Source: Staphylococcus pseudoxylosus
GTDB lineage: Bacteria; Bacillota; Bacilli; Staphylococcales; Staphylococcaceae
Assembly: GCF_003697915.1 (NCBI RefSeq)
Contig: NZ_RCVN01000002.1
Coordinates: 178,116 to 242,115 of the forward strand
Reading direction: 5' to 3'
DNA: 64,000 nt
Under the pieces are notes generated by a model. The model saw nothing but the letters and a program-made list of their open reading frames with translations, was not told the DNA's origin and did no database searches. Numbering within the stretch: position 1 is the stretch's first letter; every line of letters begins with the position of its first letter. Shown here piece after piece: positions 9,601 to 20,994 of the stretch. The position numbers and the translations under genes are program-made.

Positions 9601-12493
9601 CATCACTTGTAATTGGATTAATTACTGGTGCATCTGGGGCTGTTTCATCTGTAACAGTAATTTGGTCTGAAATCTCACTTGTTTTACCATCTTTGCTAGC
9701 TGTTGCAGTTAATACTGTACCAGCTGTTAACGGTTGGTTTAATACTATAGTTGCTGCTGAGCCATCGCTTGGTATTTGAACCGAACCTATTTCATTATTA
9801 TTGTTATCTCGAACAGTAACAGTAGCACCGGCCGTGCCATTAACTTGTATTTCTGTATCATTATCGTCAACTGGATTAATAGATGGTGCAGGTACTTTAG
9901 AAACATCTATAATGTTAAATGTATTAATTTCATCATTTTCATAGTTAGGCGAATCAATCGCAATTGTATATGTACCTTCTGGTGATTGAGGAATTGACAC
10001 AGAAAATATACCATCTGGATTAACTGATGATGTTCCAATCACTTTACCATTTGCATCTATAACTTTAGCTGTTTGTGATGCGGCACCTTCTTTTAGCGGA
10101 ACTGAGCCATTTACAACAGTATCTTCGTTCGTAATGTCAGCCGCCTCAGGCTTACCAACTAATGGAGAAGTCTTATAATTGATGACTTCATCTCCATCAT
10201 TTTTTCCGTCGCCGTCTGTATCGTTATTTTCAGGATCTGAAAGCGATACTTGACGTTCGTATCTATCTAGTAACCCATCTTTATCATAGTCTTGTAAAGC
10301 TAACGTTGATGTGCCTAATGTATTATTGATAAGTAATCCTTTACTATCAGTTAAATAACCTGCAAAAGTAAAGTCTTCTTTTTGTTTAGTAGTTTCTCTG
10401 ATTAAGTTACCTTGTGCATCATATTCTGCATCTTTAGTTAAAATGTTATTTACACTTTGATTTAATTTAATTACGATTCTAACACCTACTGTTTCAGGTA
10501 AAAGGTTGTTAAATTCGATAAGTTTATTTAAATTATCACTAGTAATTGAGCCATTTCCAATATCATCTAAAGTTAAATCAGCAACTTTGTCTGCTACATG
10601 ATACGTTTTATCAAAACCACTTAAGCCTTGATAATCATACTTGTGTAATTCTACACTTTCGATATAAGGTAATAAGTCTTTATCTATTTGATAATTATAT
10701 GACCATTGATTACTTTTCGTTTTGCTATATGAAAATATACCATTTTTCATTATTTGTTGATCAATAATAAAACCGCCATACTTTCCAGGAGCGTCGTCGT
10801 AAGCAGCTGACCCACTGCTTGCTTTAAATGTATTACTGTTCTCACTTGAAACGCTATTTTGTAAATCGACTAAATCACTGTCAGCACCAGTTAAGAAATA
10901 ACCACTGCTTTCAGATGTACGCACTATTCTATTGCCAGTAGAGTCACGTACAAACATTTGATAATTTAATTTATTATTTTCTAAACTACCAGCACTATTT
11001 AAAATATTAGCCACTGTATCATCAAGTTCTATTTTACCGTTTGTAGCTGTGTATTGTGATAAGATTTCTGCTCCGCCAAACAAACCATCATTTGCTCTAA
11101 TAAAGTTTACTTCCCAAGTATTTGTCAGCTTGCCATTTTCATCAGTTAATCTAACAAATTCAACTGGCTGACTTCTACCTGATGGATTCACGGTTATCTT
11201 TGTAACATGTTGAGCGATAATCGGGTCTAATTTCAAATCAATTTTATATCTATCTCCAGAGTTAGCTCCTGACATATAACTATGAATATCAAATGGAATG
11301 ACATTACTATTCAACGTTGTTGGATTATCTAGTGAACCTGGATCAAATATTAACGATGCAAACGTATAATTATCTAAATAACCTAATGATTTTTCTACTT
11401 CTTCACTTTGATCTACTGCCGCAGCTAACGCTGTCGGTGTAGCCATTGCTCTAAACATCGTACGTGTTGGTGTTGCAAGTGTTGTTGCGCTCTCTTGATC
11501 ATTAACAAGTTCGATAAGTGACGCTTTCAAGATTTCAATGTTGATTTCTTCATCTGTGGCAGTCTCATAATTAATATCTGCATTATCCATGATCGTTTTT
11601 GCTTCTATTGTTGATACTTGACTACTTAAAAATGATTTAACTGTAGCTTTTTTGTCTTTAGCTGTTGCTAACTTTGTTTCTAATTTAGATTTAGCATTTT
11701 TCTTGTCTTCTGTAGTAGTTACTTTCGATTTATCAAGTTCAGACGAAGTTTTTGAATTTTTAGATGTTGCAATTTCATCTTTTTTCATTTCTGATTTTTG
11801 TTTTTCTGTAACTTGTTGATTAGCATTTTTTTGTGGTTGTTCTACTTTTGTAGCTTTCTCACTATCAGATTTCTTATTAACTTTTGTTTCAGATGTTTCT
11901 GTTTTTACAGAATCTGTTTTTGTGTTAGTTTCTGTTGATGGTGCTACAGTCTTAGATTGCACATCACTTGTATCTAATTCTTCATTTTTATTTTCTTGTG
12001 TTGTTTCCTTTTCATTTACCGTTTCATTTGTAGTATTATCAGAGGATGGAGTTTGTTCTTGTATTGTATCTGTGTTGTCTGAATCCTTTTGTTTAGTATT
12101 AGTTTCTTCTGTTTTAGGTTCTTCATTTTTTATTTGTTCATCACTATTCTCATTTGCTGTCGATTGTTCTACTTCATTAGCAGAATTAACTTCAGAATTT
12201 TCTGTTTTTTCTTGCGTTGCTTTATCGTTACTTTCATTTACCACTTCTTCTGAATCTTGTTCTATAGAGTTATTTTCCTCTACACTTTTAATATCACTTA
12301 TATCTAAAGCTTCACCTTTATCTTTAGTACTTGCACTATCACTAGTTATTGAATCAAGTTCATCTGCTTGAGCCTCATTACCTATCCCCATAACTAAAGT
12401 AGCTCCGATTAATAACGATGCTGTCCCAACTGTAAATTTCCTAATAGAGTATTTATTCAATCTATTAGGTAAAAACCCTTGTTTGTTTTTCAT
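6608..12493 (-). CDS. Bap-like LPXTG surface adhesin with ten Ig-like repeats
   Basis: A 1961-residue cell-wall-anchored protein. The order is: YSIRK/GxxS signal peptide (residues 12-32, likely cleavage after AQA near 43); a disordered E/K/N/T-rich stretch to about 345; a folded region (about 350-735) that resembles the Bap B domain; a calcium-binding-like segment [12 protein letters not shown]...[13 protein letters not shown] (about 735-770); two divergent Ig-like domains; ten 86-residue repeats (about 949-1809); a GTGENP tract (1809-1874); LPETGEEE near 1920; a membrane span; and an RRRKK tail. Bap-type proteins promote biofilm and surface attachment through sortase A anchoring. GAGGTGG precedes the ATG. 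The gene is monocistronic. Bap kinship rests on the 86-residue repeat length and the B-like region and has not been confirmed by alignment. Confidence 0.88.
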   Translation of the reverse strand: MKNKQGFLPNRLNKYSIRKFTVGTASLLIGATLVMGIGNEAQADELDSITSDSASTKDKGEALDISDIKSVEENNSIEQDSEEVVNESNDKATQEKTENSEVNSANEVEQSTANENSDEQIKNEEPKTEETNTKQKDSDNTDTIQEQTPSSDNTTNETVNEKETTQENKNEELDTSDVQSKTVAPSTETNTKTDSVKTETSETKVNKKSDSEKATKVEQPQKNANQQVTEKQKSEMKKDEIATSKNSKTSSELDKSKVTTTEDKKNAKSKLETKLATAKDKKATVKSFLSSQVSTIEAKTIMDNADINYETATDEEINIEILKASLIELVNDQESATTLATPTRTMFRAMATPTALAAAVDQSEEVEKSLGYLDNYTFASLIFDPGSLDNPTTLNSNVIPFDIHSYMSGANSGDRYKIDLKLDPIIAQHVTKITVNPSGRSQPVEFVRLTDENGKLTNTWEVNFIRANDGLFGGAEILSQYTATNGKIELDDTVANILNSAGSLENNKLNYQMFVRDSTGNRIVRTSESSGYFLTGADSDLVDLQNSVSSENSNTFKASSGSAAYDDAPGKYGGFIIDQQIMKNGIFSYSKTKSNQWSYNYQIDKDLLPYIESVELHKYDYQGLSGFDKTYHVADKVADLTLDDIGNGSITSDNLNKLIEFNNLLPETVGVRIVIKLNQSVNNILTKDAEYDAQGNLIRETTKQKEDFTFAGYLTDSKGLLINNTLGTSTLALQDYDKDGLLDRYERQVSLSDPENNDTDGDGKNDGDEVINYKTSPLVGKPEAADITNEDTVVNGSVPLKEGAASQTAKVIDANGKVIGTSSVNPDGIFSVSIPQSPEGTYTIAIDSPNYENDEINTFNIIDVSKVPAPSINPVDDNDTEIQVNGTAGATVTVRDNNNNEIGSVQIPSDGSAATIVLNQPLTAGTVLTATASKDGKTSEISDQITVTDETAPDAPVINPITSDDTQVTGKAEPNSSVTVGFPGGGKVSVTADDQGNFTVDIPNSVILEGGEAFKAISTDEAGNESPVATTIVKDVKAPDVPVIGDITSNSNQVTGTAEANSTVTVTFPSGAVVEVTADENGNFTASIPENEELQGGETIQATSTDVAGNISQSGSATVIDETAPDAPQISHVTSVSTEITGIAEANSTVTVIFPSGAVVETTADAQGNFTVVIPENEALQGGETIQATSTDATGNVSHPGSTTVTDETAPAPPTVNSVTSEDAQVTGTAEANSIVTVTFPGGVTATDESDANGNYAVAIPDGVDLVGGEELLLASIDNNGNISDSVKAMVVDTTAPEAPKVNEVTSEATTVSGTAEPGSTVTVTFPDGTTATGTADDQGNYTVEIPSNVDLNGGEELIVTSKDKEGNTSEEATTTVTDTTAPAAPTVNEVTSEDTTVSGTTEPGSTVTVTFPDGTTATGTADDQGNYTVDIPSNVKLEGGEELIVTSKDKEGNTSEEATTTVTDTTAPEAPKVNEVTSEDTTVSGTAEPGSTVTVTFPDGTTTTGTADDQGNYTVDIPSNVKLEGGESIKVVAEDKDGNTSEEATTTVVDTTAPAAPTVKEVTSEATTVSGTAEPGSTVTVTFPDGTTATGTADDQGNYTVDIPSNVKLEGGVSIRVVAEDKDGNTSEEATTTVVDTTAPEAPKVNEVTSEATTVSGTAEPGSTVTVTFPDDTTATGTADDQGNYTVEIPSNVDLNGGEPIRVVVEDKDGNTSEEATTTVVDTTAPEAPKVKEVTSEATTVSGTAEPGSTVAVTFPDRTTATGTADDQGNYTVDIPSNVDLNGGDTVIVTATDKDGNTSEPTNTNVTGTGENPGTGENPGTGENPGTGENPGTGENPGTGENPGTGENPGTGENPGAGENPGTGENPGTGENTVAGSNSPNASHNTDNSNSNESKVEDSNNSSNVVENNRSKDNKENKRSELPETGEEETRNGTLFGSLFAGLGALLLFAKRRRKKEDEK
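6873..7066 (-). repeat. 18-bp tandem repeat encoding GTGENP wall-spanning tract
   Basis: Eleven 18-bp units are seen. Ten encode GENP-type hexapeptides (one reads GAGENP), and the last, nearest the anchor, reads GENT. Units differ only by synonymous or single changes. Such proline-glycine tracts span the peptidoglycan. Copy number is likely to vary by slippage. Confidence 0.95.
7067..9646 (-). repeat. 258-bp tandem repeats encoding ten Ig-like domains
   Basis: The ten 86-codon units each begin with an APxxP motif ([13 protein letters not shown] type) and contain [16 protein letters not shown] and GNYTVxIPSNV. The four units nearest the N-terminus are diverged. The six nearest the wall (7067-8615) are nearly identical in DNA, suggesting recent homogenisation or duplication. 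Confidence 0.95.
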
Positions 12494-13127
12494 AATTTTT
12501 CCACCTCAAATTTACTTTTTCACAACTCGATATTACCCAATTGAATAATAAATGCAAGTGTTTTTTCGAAATATTTACATAATTAATACATTTAAACGCA
12601 CACATTTTATAAAAGTTACATTATTGTGCCGCACAATTTAAACATGCGCAATTATAAAGATTATATTGGTATTCCTTCTTAAATTCGTTTTTTAAGTTTG
12701 AAAGTATTTAAAGCGTAGACTAAATTCATTGAAATTTTTTGGGGAGAAATACAAAATAATTTAAATTAATTTGTTGATTTAAACAGCATGTTATTTAAAA
12801 TGTATAAGAACAAGATTATATTTCTCATACATTCCAATGGTTAAACATGATGACCAACATGATATTATATATTAATTTTTTTGCATTTAATCAATTATTT
12901 TGCGAGTAATGCGAGTCACTATTAATTATATTTTCAATAGTGCACAATTCAAAGCGTCTTAGCAATAGTTTAAATATTAAAATAATTATAGTAATTAATA
13001 TTTTTCATAGTATCGATAAATATCCAAATATTTTCTATAGTAGTTAAAATATTTATATAGTTATTATGAGAAATTTATTTTTATAAAATTCATTTTAACG
13101 ACATTGGATACATTAATATAATTCAAA
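12494..13127. other. AT-rich gap upstream of the adhesin gene
   Basis: This stretch of about 630 bp has no convincing ORF. It holds the adhesin ribosome site (GAGGTGG, just after 12493), the GCACAATT half sites and a short direct repeat TGCGAGT around 12900-12918. The length and AT content fit a complex promoter region for a regulated surface protein, but I cannot place a promoter with confidence. Confidence 0.5.
12623..12637. promoter_or_regulatory. inverted repeat upstream of the adhesin gene
   Basis: ATTGTGC-C-GCACAAT is a perfect 7-bp inverted repeat around one base, 130 bp before the adhesin start. Related half sites TGCGCAATT (12645-12653) and GTGCACAATT (about 12940) lie further upstream. 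It may be a regulator site; the regulator is unknown. Confidence 0.4.
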
Positions 13128-13163
13128 ACAAAAAACCTCGAAACATGTTTATGTTTCGAGGTT
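13128..13163 (-). terminator. intrinsic terminator of mqo
   Basis: A perfect 13-bp stem (13134-13146 with 13151-13163, AACCTCGAAACAT type) and a GTTT loop, with a T-rich run following on the minus strand. It ends 12 bp past the mqo stop. Confidence 0.88.
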
Positions 13164-13175
13164 AAAGTAATTTTA

Positions 13176-14663
13176 TTATTTATTGTTTAATTGAAGCTCT
13201 GTGTCATTAGCTTGACGTATTTGTTTCAATAACGCATAGTCTTCAATCAATGATTTACCATAAGATGGAATCATTTCTTTCAATTTTGGCTCCCACTGTT
13301 TAAGTTGACCTGGGAAGTTTCTTTCAATAACTTCTAGAGCAACAGATACTGATGTTGAAGCACCTGGTGATTCACCTAATAATGCAATAACAGAATGATC
13401 TTTAGAATTAACAACCTCTGTACCAAATTGAATAAATCCTCTACCATGTTCTTTAGTGTCTTTAATAACTTGAACACGTTTACCAGCTTGTAAGATGTCC
13501 CAATCTTCATCTTTAGCGTCAGGAACAAATCGACGTAATTCTTTCATTCGATCTTCTTTTTTAGCTAATACTTCTTGAATTGAATATTTAATTAATGGGA
13601 AGTTCTTAGCAGCTGCTGATAACATCGTAATCACATTACTTGGGTTAATTGATTTGAATAAATCCAAGTTAGAACCATTTTTTAAGAATTTTGGTCCGAT
13701 TGCTGCAAATGGTCCGAATAATAACGAGTTTTCATCTTGAATGTAACGTCTATCTAAATGAGGTACAGTCATTGGTGGTGTACCTTCTGGTTCCTTACCA
13801 TAAGCTTTCACTTCATGTTTAGCTACAACTTCAGGGTTATTACATACTAAAAATTCGCCTGTAATTGGGAATCCGCCTAAATGTTTGCTTTCTGGGATAC
13901 CAGTTTTTTGTAATAATGGAATCGCTGCACCACCAGCACCGATAAATAGATAATCAGTAATATGATGTTCTACTTTTTTAGTTTTTAGGTCTTTAATTTT
14001 AACTTCCCATTTACCATCTTTACGACGGCTAAAGTCTTGGACTTCATGTTTATAGAAAAGCTGTGCATTTTCATGTTCGCCTAAATTTTTAGCCATCTTT
14101 CTAGTAAGTTCACCAAAGTTTACATCTGTACCTTCGTCAATCTTACTAGCCGCAACTGTTTCATTTGGGTCACGCCCCTCCATCATCAATGGCATCCACT
14201 CTCTTAGTTTTCCATGGTCTTCAGTATATTCGATACCTTTAAACATTGATAATGGCGCTAATGCCTCATAACGTCTTTTCAAGAAGTTTACGTTTTTATC
14301 CCCTTGTACAAAGCTAATGTGTGGTAAAGGGCGAATAAATTCTTGTGGGTTCGCGATTTGTTTACTTTTTACTAAGTGAGACCAAAATTGTTTTGAAATC
14401 TCAAATTGTTCATTTATTTCTTTAGCTTTTTCTACATCTATTGAGCCATCTTTTTGTTCAACTGTATAATTTAATTCACATAATGCAGCATGTCCAGTAC
14501 CAGCATTATGACGCTCATTTGAACTTTCTATAGCAGGTTTGTCGAGTCTTTCAAAAAGTTTAATATTCCAATCTGGTGCAAGTTCTTTTAACATTGTCCC
14601 GAATGTTGTACTTAAAACACCCGCGCCAATTAAAATAACGTCTTTAGAGTTTGATTCACTCAT
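13176..14663 (-). CDS. mqo: malate:quinone oxidoreductase
   Basis: A 495-residue peripheral-membrane FAD enzyme that oxidises malate to oxaloacetate and passes electrons to the quinone pool. It has the N-terminal dinucleotide fold VILIGAGVLSTTFGTML, the downstream NAGTGHAALCELNYT, YLFIGAGGAA, and the C-terminal ALLGESPGASTSVS typical of Mqo. An in-frame ATG six codons upstream exists, but AAAGGTGG lies between the two, so the start at 14663 (MSESNSK) is the better one. The gene is monocistronic with its own terminator. Staphylococci often carry two mqo paralogues; which one this is cannot be told here. Confidence 0.93.
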   Translation of the reverse strand: MSESNSKDVILIGAGVLSTTFGTMLKELAPDWNIKLFERLDKPAIESSNERHNAGTGHAALCELNYTVEQKDGSIDVEKAKEINEQFEISKQFWSHLVKSKQIANPQEFIRPLPHISFVQGDKNVNFLKRRYEALAPLSMFKGIEYTEDHGKLREWMPLMMEGRDPNETVAASKIDEGTDVNFGELTRKMAKNLGEHENAQLFYKHEVQDFSRRKDGKWEVKIKDLKTKKVEHHITDYLFIGAGGAAIPLLQKTGIPESKHLGGFPITGEFLVCNNPEVVAKHEVKAYGKEPEGTPPMTVPHLDRRYIQDENSLLFGPFAAIGPKFLKNGSNLDLFKSINPSNVITMLSAAAKNFPLIKYSIQEVLAKKEDRMKELRRFVPDAKDEDWDILQAGKRVQVIKDTKEHGRGFIQFGTEVVNSKDHSVIALLGESPGASTSVSVALEVIERNFPGQLKQWEPKLKEMIPSYGKSLIEDYALLKQIRQANDTELQLNNK

Positions 14664-14911
14664 TATGTTTCCACCTTTCAATTATCACTTTTTAATAGCA
14701 ATTTATAATGTTTTTTATTTTATAAGATACCAGTTATTCTTTTCCTAATGTATTCATACCCTATAATACTATCTTAATATCATAAATTTGCTTCTCGATA
14801 TATATCTCTCATAGCATATGATAAAACAACACTGTCGAAATGTAAAATGTATATTACGATAAGATTAATTTCTGTTAAATTGCATTAAGCGTATTGTTTA
14901 TAGCATGCTAA

Positions 14912-16569
<1,658 letters not shown>

Positions 16570-16651
16570 TTAAAATCAACTCCACAATTTGATATATTTA
16601 TATTGTTATACATATACTAACTAAACTTTTTAGAAAAGGAAATAAAATAAC

Positions 16652-17512
16652 ATGAGCAATTTCGCTATTATTGGTCCTGGCGCAGTAGGAAGTACAATTG
16701 CGTTTGATCTTCAACACAATCAACCAAACTTGAAATTATTAGGGCGTCGCAATCAAACGCTTAATTTCTTTGTTGATGGAAATTCAACTGAGGCACATCA
16801 ATTAACTGTAACTGCTTTAAGTGACTGTAATGAAAAATTTGACGTTATATTTATCGCTGTAAAGATACACCAACTATCAAAAGTCTTAACTGAATTAGAC
16901 CACTTGTTACATAAAGATACTACTATTATTTTAGCTCAAAATGGTCATGGTCAATTATCAAAGTTTAAACATCCATTTGTTTATCAAGCTGTTGTGTATA
17001 TTAGTGGTCAAAAAGAGAACGATAAAGTGACTCACTTTCGTGACCATAAATTAATCTTGAAGAATACACCTCAAACAAAAGCACTACGCAAAGAACTCGA
17101 AAATACACCACTAGATATTCACCTAACTGATGATATAGGAGCAGCAATTTGGTATAAACTGCTTGTGAACTTAGCTATCAATAGCGTAACTGCTTTGAGT
17201 CGTTCTACCGCTTCTGTATTAACTGTCCCAGGCATTAAAAATCTATGCGATAATTTATTACGCGAAGGTATTGAAATTGCTAAATTTGAAAATGTACGAT
17301 TTGAAGAACAAATTGTAACTGAAATTATGGCAATTTATGAAGGTTACCCTAATGAAATGGGGACGAGTATGTACTACGATGTTTTAGAAAACAAGCCACT
17401 AGAGATTGAAGGAATTCAAGGTTTTTTATATAACAAAGCACGATTGCATGGTTTAAAGACCCCTACACTTGATACAATTTATCCCCTTTTACTAGCACAA
17501 CAAAAGAATTAA
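16652..17512 (+). CDS. panE: 2-dehydropantoate 2-reductase
   Basis: A 286-residue NADPH enzyme that reduces ketopantoate to pantoate, the step between PanB and PanC. The N-terminal Rossmann motif IIGPGAVGSTIAFDL, VIFIAVKIHQL, and the catalytic-lysine region AAIWYKLLVNLAINSVTAL (about residues 166-184) are clear. AAAGGAAA precedes the ATG. It is divergent from panBC, so this short region supplies both transcripts and the whole ketopantoate branch is local. Confidence 0.9.
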   Translation: MSNFAIIGPGAVGSTIAFDLQHNQPNLKLLGRRNQTLNFFVDGNSTEAHQLTVTALSDCNEKFDVIFIAVKIHQLSKVLTELDHLLHKDTTIILAQNGHGQLSKFKHPFVYQAVVYISGQKENDKVTHFRDHKLILKNTPQTKALRKELENTPLDIHLTDDIGAAIWYKLLVNLAINSVTALSRSTASVLTVPGIKNLCDNLLREGIEIAKFENVRFEEQIVTEIMAIYEGYPNEMGTSMYYDVLENKPLEIEGIQGFLYNKARLHGLKTPTLDTIYPLLLAQQKN

Positions 17513-17538
17513 ATTAAAACACTATTTCCGATTGCAAT

Positions 17539-17580
17539 AAGCCTAAGTGGTCAATTAATATAAAGTTATTACTTAGGCTT
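17539..17580 (+). terminator. stem-loop after panE
   Basis: AAGCCTAAGT (17539-17548) pairs with ACTTAGGCTT (17571-17580) in a 10-bp stem with a 22-nt loop. The following sequence is T-rich but not a clean run, so termination is likely rather than certain. Confidence 0.6.
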
Positions 17581-17896
17581 CATCATTATCTAATAAATGG
17601 CGGTATGGAAGTAATGATCAACTGCACATTTCAACAATCACATTAGCCCTAAAATTATAAATAAAGGCACGATACTTCATAACCATCATTCATTACAACT
17701 CCTACAGATTTACAGACTTTCTGAAAATAATTGCTAATACTAAAAAATATAGCTAAGACACAATTCCCTTTCTGTTTATCCTATCTTTTTAATAACTGCA
17801 TACACTCTATAAAATTAGCATTTTTTCTTTTTGTTCATATAGAGTTCATATAAGAAGTTTATATTACAGTTATTAACAAATCGGAGGTCGAAAAAA
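17581..17896. other. gap upstream of the DUF2871 gene
   Basis: About 315 AT-rich bp without a supported ORF. The right end holds a TTCATATA direct repeat (about 17838-17856) and the GGAGGT ribosome site of the next gene. I see no clear promoter pair. Confidence 0.4.
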
Positions 17897-18319
17897 ATGA
17901 AAAAATTAATGTTTAGTTCAGCATTCTATACTTTACTAGGTATGTTAAGTGGTCTTTTTTACCGTGAAATGTCTAAAGGCGAAAATTTTAGTGGCTACTC
18001 TCAATTAAATGTCACACACACGCATTTACTCGTTTTAGGTACGATAATGTTCTTAATATTTATGGTTATTGAATACCAATTGAAATTAACTAAAAATAGT
18101 AAGTTATTTAATAGCTTTTTCTATTTATTCCACTTAGGTATTTTAGTAACAGTAGCTATGCAATATGTTAATGGTATTGCAACTATCAAAGGCTTTAGCG
18201 TTAGCCCAGCAATTGCAGGTATCGCAGGTTTAGGCCACATCATGATTTCTATTGCCTTTATTTTATTCTTTGTACTTTTAAATAAAAGAATAAATGCTAA
18301 CTCAAATAAAATTAAATAA
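17897..18319 (+). CDS. DUF2871 family membrane protein
   Basis: A 140-residue protein with four membrane spans (about residues 5-22, 45-62, 73-92, 108-130). It carries the family's conserved LNVTHTHLLVLGTI histidine pair and GHIMISI, which could bind heme or metal. Function is unknown. GGAGGT lies 9 bp before the ATG. It stands alone between terminators. Confidence 0.8.
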   Translation: MKKLMFSSAFYTLLGMLSGLFYREMSKGENFSGYSQLNVTHTHLLVLGTIMFLIFMVIEYQLKLTKNSKLFNSFFYLFHLGILVTVAMQYVNGIATIKGFSVSPAIAGIAGLGHIMISIAFILFFVLLNKRINANSNKIK

Positions 18320-18339
18320 TGATTTATATTTTTATAATA

Positions 18340-18387
18340 AAACCGCTTTAAAGTGTCTATAGTGAAATAGTATTTTAAAGCGATTTT
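18340..18387 (+). terminator. terminator of the DUF2871 gene
   Basis: AAACCGCTTTAAA (18340-18352) pairs with TTTAAAGCGATTT (18374-18386), followed by TTATT. The stem has one mismatch. Confidence 0.7.
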
Positions 18388-18435
18388 ATTTATTATGATG
18401 CAATAATGAAGAGGAGCATCATACTTTATTCTTTT

Positions 18436-19078
18436 TTAAGTTATTAATATTAACGCTCCCAATATGACAATAAAAATAAAGGAATCGTTTGTTCTGTCCA
18501 TATACCGCCAAACCCTTGCCCCATAACTACAAATATTGCCGTTAAAAAAAGTGTGCTTGAATTGTACTTCTAAAATCTTTGATATGCCAACGTGATAAAG
18601 TACCATAGATTACAACTGGAACACCATGAGAGTTATATAGACTGCCTAAAGTTCCAGAAACAATGCCTGTAATACCAGACCATATGTTAGATTTTAATAC
18701 AACTCGTATGCGATTATTAAAAAATAAAAACTTACATAATGAATATGTACCGTACATAATTAAAAATCCACCTAACATCATTTGCACAATATTAGTATTA
18801 AAATATCTTAAAATCCAAATACCTATAGGTATACCAACTAAACTACCTACTAACATCAGGAATAAAACATTATATTTTATATTTCTATAACCAGAAAATA
18901 TATTTAAACTCGCTACAAATAAGCCAGCCAAACCAACGACAGATATTGCTGCATGCGTTTCTAAACCTATTAGTGCTAGTAATGGCATACTTATAAGTGC
19001 TTCTCCAAATCCAAAATATGTCCTTACTAATCCTCCTAGAAATATCGCGAACAGACTAAGTATTATAATTACATCCAT
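18436..19078 (-). pseudogene. decayed TauE/SafE-family membrane exporter
   Basis: The intact N-terminal 178 codons have the TauE/SafE (sulfite or sulfonate exporter) layout: about five spans, FLGGLVRTYFGFGEALISMPLLAL, and GTLGSLYNSHGVPVVIY. The family is normally about 250 residues. The frame stops at a run of seven T's (minus strand; A's at 18544-18550). One more T would restore FFLTAIFVVMGQGFGGIWT, which is typical family sequence. That second frame ends after about 30 codons. A third frame then encodes FIFIVILGALILIT, a likely last span, to the stop at 18436. About 40-50 residues between these pieces appear deleted. At least one frameshift and one deletion therefore mark it as broken. Confidence 0.8.
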
Positions 19079-19242
19079 ACATATACCCCTATATCCAATT
19101 AATTGAAAATATTCAAATACAAAATCTCACATAATTTTCAAATTCCTTTACATCATATCACTATTATTTTCTTCTTTATAAACATTTTAAAATAATTTTA
19201 ATAATTTAATGAATTAAACAATTAACAATTTAATATGTAGAC

Positions 19243-19287
19243 TTGCTAAGATTTTTCAAAAGTGTAGAATCAGTGGAAACGCTTACA
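19243..19287 (+). promoter_or_regulatory. promoter and cre site of the alanine symporter gene
   Basis: A -35 TTGCTA (19243-19248), 16-bp spacer and -10 TAGAAT (19265-19270) are followed at once by TGGAAACGCTTACA (19274-19287), a full match to the cre consensus at the transcription start. CcpA bound here would block initiation. Confidence 0.7.
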
Positions 19288-19324
19288 AAAATTAGTGTAA
19301 ATTCATTATGTTAGGAGAATTATT

Positions 19325-20893
19325 TTGCTCTCAGAGATCATTAGTTTCTTAGATAAAATCATTTGGAGTCCACCGCTCGTCTTTGGATTATTAATTACTG
19401 GATTACTATTTTCAATTATGTCTCGTTTCGCACAAATCAGGCAATTTAAAGAAATGATTCGCTTATTATTTAAAGGTGAAAAATCTCCACAAGGTATTTC
19501 TAGCTTCCAGGCTATATCCCTATCTCTTGCTGGCAGAGTTGGTACTGGAAATATTGTCGGTGTTTCTGCAGCCATTTTTATAGGTGGACCTGGCGCAGTA
19601 TTTTGGATGTGGGTTACTGCGTTAATTGGTGCTAGTACAGCGTTTGTAGAATCCACACTAGGCCAAATCTATAAGCAAAAAGAAAACGGAGAGTACAGAG
19701 GTGGACCTGCTTTCTATATAGAGAAAGGTATTGGAGGCAAATTTGGTAAAATATTCGCGCTAGTATTTGCTGCTATTACAGTAATATCTATAGGTTTCTT
19801 AATGCCAGGTGTTCAATCCAATGCAATTGCAACTTCTTTGCACAGTGCTTTTAATATTCCAAAATGGATTGTCACAATTTGTCTAATCATACTTCTTGCG
19901 CTCATAATATTTGGTGGTATTAAGCGCATTGCTAGTATGGCTACTGCAGTGGTCCCATTTATGGCTATTGCGTATATCTTGTTAGCTGTTATTATTATTT
20001 GTCTGAATTTAGGAGAAGTACCAGCATTGTTTGCACTTATATTTAAATCTGCACTGGGACTACAATCAACATTTGGTGGTATAGTCGGTGCAATGATTGA
20101 AATTGGTGTGAAAAGAGGACTTTATTCTAATGAAGCCGGACAAGGCACAGGCCCTCACGCAGCTGCGGCAGCTGAAGTATCTCACCCAGCTAAACAAGGC
20201 CTTGTTCAAGCATTCTCTGCCTACATAGATACACTATTTGTTTGTACCGCCACTGCATTAATTATTTTAATGTCAGGTACTTTTAACACTACAGATGGTA
20301 CTAAAAATGCACATGGATCTCCAAATTTAATAGAGGATAATGGTATTTATGTACAGAATGCAGATGGTTCAAAAGATTATTCGGGTACAGCGATGTATGT
20401 TCAATCTGGTATTGATAAAGCATTCCAAGGATCTGACTACCATTTCGATCCTAATTTTGCTGGTTTTGGCTCATATTTTATAGCTATTGCTCTATTTTTC
20501 TTTGCATTTACTACAATATTGGCATACTCATACATTTCTGAAACAAATATGGCATATCTAACTCGGAGAATGACTCCTAAAAAATCAAATTTTTATATCA
20601 CTTTGACTCGTTGTATGTTAATTATTGCTACTGCATTTGTAACTTTAAAAACAGCAGATGCTGCTTGGGATATGGGTGACTTAGGTGTCGGTTTGATGGC
20701 GTGGTTAAATATTATAGCTATATGGATGCTATTTAAGCCTGCCTTTCATGCTCTTAAAGATTTTGAAAAGCAAAAAAAAGAAAAAGGTTCCGGCAGTTTA
20801 GCTGTATATCGTCCTACAAACAAAGAAATACCCAATGCTGATTTTTGGATAGATAAAGCAAAAAATGAACAAAATTTTTATAAATACAAGTAG
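19325..20893 (+). CDS. alsT: sodium:alanine (glycine) symporter, AGCS family
   Basis: A 522-residue transporter with about eleven membrane spans. AGCS hallmarks are SLAGRVGTGNIVGVSAAIFIGGPGA (cut here to the family's GRVGTGNIVGV core) and GLYSNEAGQGTGPHAAAAAE. It takes up alanine or glycine with sodium. The start is TTG at 19325 with AGGAG 8 bp upstream; there is no closer ATG. It is slightly longer than usual through a hydrophilic loop around residues 320-365 (NTTDGTKNAHGSPN...). A perfect cre site at its promoter suggests glucose repression. Confidence 0.92.
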   Translation: MLSEIISFLDKIIWSPPLVFGLLITGLLFSIMSRFAQIRQFKEMIRLLFKGEKSPQGISSFQAISLSLAGRVGTGNIVGVSAAIFIGGPGAVFWMWVTALIGASTAFVESTLGQIYKQKENGEYRGGPAFYIEKGIGGKFGKIFALVFAAITVISIGFLMPGVQSNAIATSLHSAFNIPKWIVTICLIILLALIIFGGIKRIASMATAVVPFMAIAYILLAVIIICLNLGEVPALFALIFKSALGLQSTFGGIVGAMIEIGVKRGLYSNEAGQGTGPHAAAAAEVSHPAKQGLVQAFSAYIDTLFVCTATALIILMSGTFNTTDGTKNAHGSPNLIEDNGIYVQNADGSKDYSGTAMYVQSGIDKAFQGSDYHFDPNFAGFGSYFIAIALFFFAFTTILAYSYISETNMAYLTRRMTPKKSNFYITLTRCMLIIATAFVTLKTADAAWDMGDLGVGLMAWLNIIAIWMLFKPAFHALKDFEKQKKEKGSGSLAVYRPTNKEIPNADFWIDKAKNEQNFYKYK

Positions 20894-20943
20894 TAAAAAT
20901 GATTTCATTATATTATTCCGTTTCTAGCAAGAATAACAAATCA

Positions 20944-20988
20944 CAAGAAAAGTCCGAGACCTAAATAGCTGTCTCGGACTTTTTGTGA
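20944..20988. terminator. bidirectional terminator between the alanine symporter and the DUF418 gene
   Basis: AAAAGTCCGAGAC (20948-20960) pairs with GTCTCGGACTTTT (20971-20983). An outer TCACAA/TTGTGA pairing and A/T flanks on both sides serve the converging genes. Confidence 0.88.
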
Positions 20989-20994
20989 TTAGTT

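Noticed and set aside
6873..9646. Regularly spaced repeats that could suggest a CRISPR array
   Set aside because: Units are contiguous, in frame and code for protein domains; there are no unique spacers.
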